Shown here: positions 24,101-36,100 of the stretch, piece after piece
Position numbering within the stretch: position 1 is the first letter of the stretch
How the letters are laid out: every line of letters starts with the position of its first letter
Source: Protea cynaroides
Taxonomy: Eukaryota > Streptophyta > Magnoliopsida > Proteales > Proteaceae
Direction: 5' to 3'
Length of the DNA: 64,000 bases
Assembly (NCBI GenBank): GCA_028583415.1
Contig: CM053265.1
Location: 29,274,653-29,338,652, forward strand
The notes under the pieces: model-generated
Database searches by the model: none
Told to the model about the DNA's origin: nothing
Seen by the model: only the letters and a program-made list of their open reading frames with translations
Program-made: the position numbers and the translations under genes

Positions 24101-27100
24101 CATGCCTAGAAACTAGTCTTGTATTGGGGTTCTTGTTCTATACTTGGGGAGCTTCGACTCCCCACTCAAAGCTTGATTCCAGTCGGTGGGAAGCATTCTC
24201 CCAAGCAAGGGGGAGTAGCTGGGGTCATTAATGCCCCATTTCTTCTCACTTCACGGAGGTGGGTGAACAACACATCGTTTTAGGGTTTGGTTTGGGTCTC
24301 CATTAATGGTGGAGTAACCTCCACAAGGTCAACCATCAATGCTGAAGGAAAGAGAGAACGAGAGATGGACTTACCTCCCAAGAAGACAAGCTATGGCTTG
24401 TGTTTGACCTCCCACACTCCTCCAAGGTCTCCTTCGCAAATCCCTAGGTCCAAGGAGTGAAATAAGGGGCTGGAGTCCCCTATTTATAGAATCCCGAGGA
24501 GAGAGAGAGAGAGAGAGTCAAACAGTTGACTCTCGCACACAAACGGGGGGCAGACAATCGGGTGGTGTTCCATTTGGCAGATCCTCCGGTTGGGCAAAAT
24601 TATGTCTTCTTGATTGGTTAAATGGCCTCGATGCATTGGATGCTTATTGGGCCACTCAAGGCCCATAATAGTACAATAATTTACCATGTTTGCATAGAGA
24701 GACTCCTATAAAACTCGGATGCATCCATCGGATCCGTGTCGGGTGCTCCAATCATTGACGTGGGAAGACCTGGCATAGGAGGAATCTGAGTTAGTAGTGG
24801 ATTCCGGGTACGGGACTTATAGATGTATGCTGACCCTACGAAGCTTATTCTTCACCATTACAAAACTCGTGGACGAGTTTATTTTAAGTGGGGCGGAGCT
24901 GATGTAGTACAATTATACTCTAAAAGAAATAAAGGAAGCCAAACGAGGCCTAAGCCAAGCTGGAAGCCAAATGAGGCCTAAGCCAAGCTTCCAAGCCAAG
25001 CCAAGCCAAGCCTAGCAATAGCCAAACTGATACTAGCCGATGGTTCAAACCATGACTGATTTGAATTTGTTAATTTGATTGGCATTAGTATTTTATTATG
25101 ATTAGGATTAGTTATTTTATTTCAATTGTTTCCTAATCAGATGATGACATCTACTAGGAGAAGGATTAGTTAGTAGTTTGGTTTATTTTGGAAACTATTG
25201 TCTAAGTTTTTTAATCCTTGTATAGTTAAGATTTATTTTTCTAATAGGAGTTAGTTTCCTAAGTCCATTCTAATTGAGACTTCTTGTATGTTGTAAGCAT
25301 TGAACTCTATATATAGATGAATGGAATAGAAGATCTGTAGACTTTGATAATTAGAAAATCTGTTACGATTTCTGGTTGGGTCTTTCTTAGTTGTGAGACT
25401 TAACTGTAGGCTTACTTCTTGATCCTTTTGTTCTTGTTTTTCAAATCTCTCTCAAGTAATTGCGACATTAGTATTACGGTTTGATCATTCAAATATTTTG
25501 AGAATGTGAAATTACAATCATATCAACCAGAGTTGCAACTACCAGACCCGTTTTCAGATGATAGGAGTTTTCCGAACATTCATAACTTCATCACTGGCTG
25601 GATCATCTTCAAATTTGGTTATATCATCAACCACATCCTAAAGTTCACCTCCTTCAAATTTGAAGGTTAATCAAGGGTCGGATTTTCAGATAAGTGCAAT
25701 CTTTTGAAAAAAATTTATTATGGTTTTCTGGGTTGGTTTGACAAAAGATCTTGCTGCAAGGGGGAATATTGTGTGTCATTCCTGAGTTTCCCTTTATAAT
25801 TACCAAGTTGTCTTGGGTGTCAACTAGGTTTCGGTCAAAACATGAGATTTTTTTCCGGGACATCTCAAAACCTTGGTTTCGAGGCCCAAAAGAGTTTTTC
25901 TTGATCTGATTTTTTTATATAACCTATTTTAACCATTTTACACATTTTTACATTAGTTTATGAAAAAAATCCAAAATGATAATATGTGGTGTGGACCCAT
26001 GTTTGCTAATAAACATTGAGACCTGGGATTGTGTCCAGAGTTAAATGGGCAATATTTATTTATGATTAATATCATTTTATTTACTTAAATATTATTTATA
26101 AATAAGCAAACACTCCCTTTTTGAATCCAATAAAAATAGTCTAAAATTCAAATTCCAAAAGTAGAAGAAGTCAACTTTTCTGTTCAAGAACAAAAACCGG
26201 ATTTTTGGGTGGATGGACGATTTTCAACTTCCAAGTTCCAAATGCTAGGCATTTTCTGAAATCTAAAATTTCCATAAATCTTATTAATGTCAAGCATCAC
26301 TAAATCACTAAAAATCAAAAATGCACCAAAATAATCTCTTGCTTTGATGTCCAAAATATTATTTTCATCTAGGGTGACTTTAAAGCATTTACGTACTCTT
26401 AACAAGATTTAACCGGAGCGTAACTCTTTCAATATAATTCAGATTCTATTAATCTCAGATTTGTTGCAAAGCTAGCATAATCAGTTTTCAACAAATCTGA
26501 GATTGCTTGAATCCAAGTTATATTGAAGGATTTACACTTCAGTCAAACATTGTTTGGAGTATGCGAATACTGTTTAAAGTCGTCAGAATGAAAATAATTT
26601 TTTGGGCATCAAAGCAAGAGATTATTTTGGCATACTCTTGGTCTTTAGTGTTGCTTTATTATAATAAAATTTATAGAATTTTTAGATTTAGGAAAAAGCC
26701 TAGCATTTGGAAGTTGAAAATTGCCCCTGCACTTAAAAATCTGTTTTTTGTTCTTGTATTGGAGGTTTGACTTTGTATCATTTTGGAATTTGAATTTTAA
26801 ACTATTTATGTTGAATTCAAATGTGGAATGTTTGCTTATTTATGAATAATATCTTAAGTAAATGAAATATAAAATTAAAGAAACATTTATTTAAATGATA
26901 TTAGTCATAAATAAGTATTGCTTATAACTATTGTTCTTGTGTAGCTTAATAATTGTTGTTCCTGAGTACTATTCCTAGCTTTGGAGTTGAAACCCAAACT
27001 TTTATAAGCCTAGGTGGACCAAAACCAAATCGAGACCGGGTTTCCGTTGAAAACTGGTACTTTTCAGTACTGACCTAAGCTTTTGTCTCGACCTTGGTCG

Positions 27101-30100
27101 ATGGTTTGGACTGGCACCTTGAACCATGGTTTCGCATGCTCAATTCATTCTCTACTTCACAGTGTTGTGGGAAAATTTGCTTTGTACTCTTCTTTGGAGC
27201 CTTATGGCAGAACTTTAATTTCTTATTATTTGCCTCCTATTACTTCACCAAAATTGAATGCATATTAGAAACACTGCTGGCAGAGAATTAGAAAAGAAGA
27301 TGAATATAGATAAATTTACTTTTTAATCTCACTTCTTTCATTTTCACTTGATTATCATCACGAGGAGCCTTATAGCATTCATGTTTTAAAGGACATAGAT
27401 TTTGGTACTGGTCATTAACTTCAGCATTTACCTTTTACAACAGAGATAATGAGTCATGAGAAAAATGGCTTCTGCTATTCTCATGTCTAAGGCTTTCTTT
27501 GGTATGTATTGTAGAATTAATTATATAATACATTATGAATTATGTAGTTGTTTGGTATGATTTATGATACTTATTTATATTTAAAATAAATTGATATGAT
27601 CTCAAATATACAAATAGGTTAGAAGGTGTTATCATTATTGTGATAATCTATTATTACTTCTTTATCTCTAGTGGTATTAAACAGTTATTATTTCTGACTC
27701 ATAATTTATTCTCATAAATGATTTATTATAAATAACTCATAAACATAAATATATAAACTATACCAAAGAGAGCCTAAAATACCCATTTACCATTTTTGGT
27801 TGTTGCTTTTTGCTAGGGAATCCTTAAATCTGGAACACAAGTTGCTGTGAAGGCACTTTCTACTGAATCAAGACAAGGGATGAATGAATTTTTGAATGAG
27901 ATTCGAACTCTCACAAATGTTAGGCATCCTAACCTAGTTGAGTTACTTGGCTGCTGCATTCAAGGGAATAATCGGATTTTGGTCTACGAATATGTCGAAA
28001 ATAACAGCCTTGATCAGGCATTGTTAGGTAATTTCAATGATCAATGCTGGTGAATTACTTGTTTGATTCCTAAAGAGGAACTTTAAGGGAAGTTTGTTTA
28101 TCTCGTTCTTTTAGGGCCTAAAAGTAAAACCATTAAGTTGGACTGGAGCAAAAGATCTGCCATTTGCATTGGTACTGCTAGAGGTCTTGCTTTCCTCCAC
28201 GAAGGGCTGGAGCCACACATTGTGCATAGAGACATCAAGGCTAGTAATATACTTCTTGACAAGGACTTTGTCCCTAAAATAGGAGACTTTGGGTTGGCTA
28301 AACTTTTCCCAGAAAATATTACTCATATTAGCACACAAATAGCAGGAACAAGGTAAGTTATCTTTCATATTATAAAATATTGGCAGTTCATTTATTTTAT
28401 TTATTAGCATAATTTCATTTATGCCCATAGTGGCATAATCTTGCATCTTTCTACGTTCATCTAATATTAAGAAAATGAAGACGATCACTTGCCTAATTTT
28501 GTTGATAATTTTTTATTACCTTAGTGTTCTTCTTGTGCATGTATTGATTAATTAGGCATACATGCCATTAGATCATTTTCTTTCTTTCTTCCTTTTTTTT
28601 TATTTTTAATTTTTTTAGAGGTCCAATGGCATGATGCATCTAAAATTTTGAAGTCAGCAGAACGTGTTCCATAGATCTGCAGTGTAGTTTTCTGGAACTT
28701 TTTGTACTAGGGACTAGTACATAGAATCGAGCAATGAAAATTATAACCATGAACCTTCCAATTCAAATCATCAATGTTCTATGTTAGTTCGTTAATCTTT
28801 TTTGAATTAGGAAACTCATAAAATTTATTATTTGTGCTTTTCTTATTTGTTATTATGTAATGACAGTAATTATTCATACATTTGCTTAATGTCTGTCAGC
28901 CTGTTTTGGGAATGTTTGTACCTTAGCATGGGTGAATTGCTTGTGAAATGTGAATCTCCTCCCCCTCCTTTTCTTGCTCTGTTGAAAGATATTATGATAC
29001 ATGATTGTGTGGAAAAGAAGAGAGTAAAAGGGTTGAGCAAAATCCTATAAAGGATGAATAAAATTTGCAAGGCTTTAGAAAGCTGTCTTCTCTGGTGTTT
29101 TCATAAATGATGGAATCCTAGTTCATACCTAGGTCAACCCCATTGAAATATTCTAATATATAACAGTTGGAAGTCAAAATAGAAGTTGTAATAATAGATC
29201 TCTTGGATGCTTCCTACCACCTGTGAAACTCTGTTGTTTCTCTTCTTACACAAGACCAGCAGATCACAAATGGAAGAATATCTAACAGAACTGCACTTCA
29301 TGTCTGAATTTACTTATGCACCTGCTTGTCATTAATCCTAACCTTTCTTCTGAAGAAATGCGGGAATGACATAGAAAGTGTTCCATGGATTCACACTCTC
29401 TTTGCAAGGCAACACTGATTGGGAATCACCCTGTCTTTGCTGATTGAATGATTAATAGAGGATTTTCTGTGATGTTAATGAGACATTGGACTGAATCCTT
29501 ACCATTTCAAAGAAAAAAAAAAAAATTGAGACCTAAGTTTTGCTTGTTCATTACAGGCCTCTGCTATCAGTTAAAATTCTTGACAAAGGCTTCGGTCATA
29601 AGTTCGTAGTCCACCTTTCTCTACAGTTGTTTATGTTCAATGTTGCTGTTGTCTATTTTAACTGCACAAACTCTTTTATTATTTTTTATGGGTATGCTTC
29701 TCAAATTCAATAATTAGGGCCCTCAACTGTTTAAGCTTCTACAACTTTGTTGAATTGTATGGCTCATTGAGAGGGGGTGAATCAGTGGCACTCAAAAGCT
29801 TTCCTCTCAATTCCTGGAAGGCTATTGCTGCTCAGAGCTGATTGATCTTGCTCTTCAATGGTGTCTTTTTCAAATGATGTAGTTCACAACAACACACAAC
29901 AAACATCTAAGCACACATACAGCTATCAACAGCCACATATCACACAACCCATCCTCCACAAACCATCCTGCAGCATATAAAATAACAATGCAAAGGCACA
30001 AGCACACACCACAAGACAGTGAAATGCATGGTTCAGCAGGTTGACTACGTACGTTGATGCTGGATCACTATAACACCTTGTGGAGGCCCAAGCCCAAACG

Positions 30101-33100
30101 AAGCCGGACCAACCTGGTTTTAGGTCCAAAAGGGGATGGTAGAATAATTAGGGCATATCATGCTATCTTTTATTACTTGTTTGGGTAAGTTAATTAGGGA
30201 TTTTTTTTCCTTTTAATTTTGAGCAAATTTCTATTTTATTTCAGTGATTTAATTGCTAGTTTTTGCTTGAAATATTATGTAAACCTCAATGGAGAGAAGT
30301 GGATTTTAAGTGTTGAATGATAGAAGTATATGAAGTTTCGTATGCTGTTGAGCAGTTCTTTCTTTCTTGTTCTTTTCTACTGCAATCAATTTTCTTCCCT
30401 CAGGTACCCCATCTTCTTCTCTTCCTTAACCTTTTTCCTATTCCTCAACCTCTTTATTCCTTCTCTTTTCTTAAATTCTGTTACTGTTTTTTTTTTATAT
30501 TTTCCTGCAACTGTCTTCTTACCTAACTGCAAAGAATCTGCTCGATCTCAACTATTAGTGGGTTTGATCTGAAACTTTGTGCAAAGGCCACAGTGCCAAA
30601 CAGCCCTAGATGATTTGGTCCTTAGAGATTTATCCCCCAATAATCATCTTCCCAGCAAGGGTCGAAGGCCTACACCTAAGTGGGGCTTGTCCAACCGCCA
30701 TACCTTGGTTTCAGGAAATTTCCAGTAGACTATAGTTTGCTGAATCCTCCTTTTGTTTGGGTACTTTCAAGCTAGGTTTGGAATACGGTTTCGTGCCGGT
30801 TTCGGCCAGGCCAAATGGTCGAAATTTTGGCGAAACCATGGAAAAAAAAAACCTGTCATTTCGAAATCAGTTTCGGAGTATGCAAATGCTGTTTAAAGTC
30901 ATCTGAATGGAAATAATTTTTTGGATATCAAAACAAAAGATTGTTTTAGTGGACTCTTGCTTTTTAATGATGTTTTATTCTAATAAGATTTATTGAATTT
31001 TTAGGTTGGAGAAAAAAGCTAGCATTTAAAAGTTGAAAATCGCTCTGCGATCGAAAATCCAGTTTTTGTTCTTAAACTGAAAACTTGACTTTTTATTCTT
31101 TTGGAATTTGAATTTTAGACTATTTTTATTGGATTTAAATGGGGGGTGTTTGCTTATTAATGAATAATATCTTTCGTAAATGAATATAAAATTTAATAAA
31201 CATTTGCTTAAATGATATTAGTCGTAAATAAGTGTTGTGTGTTGTATACTGTCCCTCCTGTACACTGTTCCCTGTCTTGTACTGTTTTGATTTCTAAGGT
31301 CAGATTACATCAAGTTTCGGTCGGAACTTGATATTTTATACGGTGTTTGGACCAAGTTTCAGCCGAAACTAGGGATTTCGACCGAAACATGGTCAAAACA
31401 GTGATTTCTGACCGCAGTTTGAGATTTTTTTATTTCGACCATACATTTCATTTTGCAAAACTGAAACATTTCGGCCAAAATCTGACATTTCGGCCGAAAT
31501 TTAGAATTGTGCTTCCAAGAGGGCTATGACTTAGGATCTTAATCTGAGTTTGAACTTGATCGGATGACTTTTGAGAGAGTTCTCTCTTCGAATCAAAGCT
31601 TGTTCTCCGCCTCTATTTTCTATTTCATAGTGAACGATGATTGAGGAAGACTTAAAGGTTGGTTTCCCATAATATCCCTCCCACTTAAGTCTTATTCTCT
31701 CTTTAAATGCTAGAGTGACCCCAACCCTTTAGTTGGACTTCCTGGTTTATCCTTCTTTTGTTAATTTCCATCCAAGGCCTTGTATTATTCCCATAATTAC
31801 AGGTCTGCCTTGAAGTTCTGTTTGCTTTGACTCAAGGGAGATTAAACAGTTCTGATTATTTACAGAACTGCCATTGACCTTAGTTATTTACTGTTTTGCT
31901 ACTATTATAGCTATTTAAGCATTGTATTACTTGAGTGGGGGCCCACAATGGCCCAAATCGGAACCCAAATCGGATTCTTCCGACCCAAATGTGATGTTCA
32001 GGTACAATGCGCAGTAACCATTCAATAGCTACAACCATCGAGAGCAGCAACCTCCAGTTTATGTGACACCCACTTAAAGGAGCCTCAACCTCTATGCTCA
32101 ATCCACACCCATAAAGGGCACACAAGATTACAAGTACTGGGCTTATAGAATGCTTCAAATAAAAGCTCAATAGATACATATCCCTCTTAGAGTTACAGGT
32201 ATTCCCTTAGGGCATAAATATCAAACCCTAGCCTAGCAATAGATAGAACAACAATTTGGGAATCTACTAAAGAGAGTTACTTAACAAAGTCAAGTAACCT
32301 CTGTAGATGCCTTTGGTCCGATGACAACAACCAATGAACCAATGAACCAATGAAGCTCTCTGTTGGGAGCAAATTATACCTATAGATAGAAGCTAAAGTT
32401 AGAGGTGCTGATTGAAGCTAGTGGTTTTGACCAAGGTCGAGATGAATCTTCAAGTCGGTACTGAAAAGTACATTGAAACCTGGTCCAACTCGACCAAGTT
32501 TTGACCGAAACCTGGTTTCGACTTGGTTTTGGTCCACCTAGCCAGAGCAAATTAACTCTTTAGATTGGAATGACTCGGCAGGAACAATACACAAGAATAA
32601 CACTTATCAGGCTACACATGAACAACATTTATTAGGTAGTACTTATTTATGACTAATATCATTTAAGTAAATGTTTCATTTATTTAAGATATTATTCATA
32701 AATAAGCAATGACCTCCCATTTGAATCTAATAAAAGGGTGAATCCAATAAAAATAGTCTAAAATTCAAATTCCAAAAGGATAAAAAATCAACCTTCCAGT
32801 TCAAGAACAAAAATGGATTTTTGGGTGCGGGGGTGATTTTCAATTTCCATATGCTAGGTTTTTTTTTAAAACCAAAAGCGAGCCAAAATATCTTTGCTGA
32901 TGACCAAAAAATATTTTCATTCGCTTTAATTGCATTTGCATCTGATATATTTCCCCGGTTTTTCCTCCTTTCCTCTTCCTTTTATCAAAATTCTCTTTTT
33001 TATTTTTTTTTTTTTTCCCCCTTCCCTTAATTCCTATTTTTTTTTTTTTTTTGTTTTTTCCCCCCCTTCCCCCCTTTTTTTATTTACCAATTTTTTTTTT

Positions 33101-36100
33101 TTTTTTTTCCTTTTATTAACCCTTTTTTTTCTAATAAAAAAAAAATTTTTTTTCCTCTGGTTTTTAGTGATGCTTTACTATAATAAGATTTATGAAATTT
33201 TTAGATTTGGGAAAAATCTTAGCATTTGGAAGTTGAAAATAGCCCTGCACCCAAAAATCTGGTTTTTATTCTTGAACTGAAAAGTTGACTGCTTATACTT
33301 TTTAGAATTTGAAGTTTAGACTATTTTTGTTGGAATCAATTTTTTTTTTTTTTGGGGGGGGGGGGGGGGTGTCATAAATAGGTTCTGTATACTTAACTAT
33401 GGACCCAATTCCAAGTTAATCATAAATAAGTTCTACCTACTTAACTCTGGACACAATCCCAAGTCTCAATGTACAATAGCAAACTTCGATCCACACCACT
33501 TATTATTTTAGTTGTCTTTTTTTCAAACTAACATGTGAAATATGTATAAAAATGTTGAAATAGGCTACAAAAAAAAAAAAAAAAAAATTCCAGACCTCGA
33601 AACCATGGTTTCCAGGTTTTTTGGGGAAAATCCCAGGTTTTGACAGAGTTTTGGTCGAAACTCGAGACAACTCGGTTTTGAGGCTAGTCGAAACCGGCCT
33701 CTAAACCGGCACCTTGAACCTTGCCGACAGATAGAAGCTTGGCATAACAATTTACTCCCTTGGACCTTACAGGAAAAGATTGAGGTCGTACTGTTAGGAA
33801 CAAATTATACCGACTGAAAAAAGCTCAGCGTAATAGATTTACTCCCTTGGACTTTACTGGACAAAAAGAGAGGGACTACTGTTGGGAGTAAATTATATCG
33901 ACTTGTAGAAACTCGGTGCTGTTGAGAATAATGGATTCCGACCAACCAGCAATGAGGTACCTTATCATGGGCAACCCTCGGGTCAGCACCCTCTTAGTTG
34001 AAGGGCCCAAAAAAGAACGGCCTCAGTTGGACCATCATGGACTTGTCACCTCATGTAATGTGGTGATCTCAAGCACGACATGCATAGTAATTGCCGCACA
34101 GCAAAAGACGTCACATTAAATGCGCCGACAGTGACTCGAGAAGTTTGCATTTATTGGCATTGACCACATAAGCACACCATGCTGTGACATTTAATGCGCA
34201 AACATCATGTACTAAGTGCATGAAAATCAATGCCCAAATCCAAAGATGTGGTATTTAAGGCGCTGACGACAACTCAAAGTACTTGCATTAATGCGTTGCG
34301 TGTTGCCTAAAGCTGAACGACGCTGGAAGGCCATACAACTCCATAAGGGCTCGACACGTCGAGCTACGACCGACTGAAGGGACCTTAGACCTGTCATAGA
34401 TGGGATGCCGAATGGTTTAACATGCCTCACACCTGATCCATTGCTCGTGTGCCAAGGTCTACTCCAAGATCGAGCTGTAAAGGTACAAACTTAACGTTCT
34501 CTAAAGCCAACTGAATGGAAACACACTAGACACCAAATATCACAGGAGAAAAAAGGGATTTCCTTTAGCCTTGAATCCACTTGTGTTTCCATCCACCCCC
34601 ATTTTTCCATGTAAGGAATCTGACTTAGGCATTGGACTGGCCTCGTGGCATAGAGCCTGTCCCCTCTTATGACTAGTTTGTCCTTGTCTTCTATAAGTCC
34701 TCTCATCTCGGGAGATTGGGTGTTGATTCTAGCCGCAATAGATTGAACCCACGGCCACATGGTTAAGAGCCTAGTGGTAAAATTCTTTTTTAGTGACAAT
34801 CCGGTGTCCTCCGACACACTGTGATCTCCACAATGACATGGAAAACGACCATAAACTAGATTGCCAATCCGTCTCCGGCGGAAGAAGGGCTCAAGGAGAG
34901 CAGAGTGTCAGGCTCAACCGTAGCCTCCACCCCCCTAAGGAGGAGTTTGCTACCTGAGGCCAACTTGACGCCATGGCGCAACAGCTCACATAGCTAACAC
35001 TACTGTGGCGAAGAGCCCAACAGACCCATCCTGTAGTCCAAACACCAGAACTTGATCACGTGATGCTACCTTTCTGGCAACGAAACAGCAGGCCAGAAAG
35101 AGCCAGACCTAGTGGCGTCTGAGCAACCTGACTAAGCTGACGAGGAGGCGCAAAATCTCCGACTCCACGCAGAGTGTGTCCCTCCAGAAACAACCAAGCA
35201 CAATGCCCACAGGATGCAGATCTTGCAGGCCAGCCCGAAGCACGATGAGTGCAACCAGCAGCAGTATAGACTTAGTTTCTGCTCGTCATCGACTTGCTCG
35301 TGAAAGGCTAGGAGAGCCTCAGCATCAAGAACTAGTGGGGGCACGACCTCGCCATCCCAGGACCAAAACAAACTTCCATTGCGTCAGCGAGGGGTTACTA
35401 CAGGGAAACTGGGGAAAAACCTCCACTACTCGGGATACCTATTGGAGGATTGAAGAACAGATACACATCCTCAGAGAGCGCTTGAACCAGGTTCTCCAGA
35501 ACAGTTCACCGCCTATAATGAGCGGCAACACCGAGACGACACTCTCGGATGGAATCATCTGGACCTAGTTGCAGTGAAGCTTCCGAATGCTGGAGAATAT
35601 TTATTTGACAACACGACTGATCCCGAGCACCATTTGGACAACTTTATGTCCATGATGTGTCTCCACAGGTATCAATATGCCATCATCTTTAGAGTTTTCT
35701 CTTTCACCTTTCGAAATGCAGCCTACATGTGGTTCAACAACCTCTCTCTGAGCTCCATTGACAATCCATTAAGCTCAATTTCACATCCACTTTCAGGGAA
35801 GCAAAGCCCAAAAGACCGCCATTCATTTGATGGACGTAATACAACAAAAGATGAGAGTCTTCAAGCCTTCATAAGCAGATTCATCCTAAAGGTGCTGGAG
35901 ATCAAAGACCTCGAGCCCTCGGTAATCTATGCGACATTCATGGCTGGCATCTGGGACAAGGGCTACAATTCTCCCTCGCCAAGAAAGCCTTTGTAGACAT
36001 CAAAGATTTACTGATCAGATGTGAGAAGCATGCTTCTGTCGATGAAGCCTTGCAAGCAAGAAGAGAAGGAGCCGACACCTCGGAGAAAAAAAAATATAAA

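Larger units (their letters stand above)
16130..24821 (+). mobile_element. Solo LTR-like element B, split by organelle DNA and by element C (TSD GATGT)
   Basis: It starts TGTTACAGC at 16130 and ends GGGACTTATA at 24821, with exact 5-bp repeats GATGT (16125-16129, 24822-24826). Its pieces are about 16130-16490, 19426-19768 and 22819-24821; together they make about 2,707 bp, almost the same as copy A. Alignment by eye with copies A and C supports the order: the ATATTGAGATTCGACCCAATG block at about 19710 and the GGCCGTTAAACAA block at about 22853 are neighbours in copy A. Confidence 0.8.

Noticed and set aside
30070..30580. Another solo LTR starting TGTGGAGGCCC
   Set aside because: The start looks LTR-like but I could find neither a convincing end nor a target duplication.
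32930..33280. 116-codon Phe-rich frame as a membrane protein
   Set aside because: It is the translation of T homopolymers in a doubtful sequence stretch running into a foldback arm.
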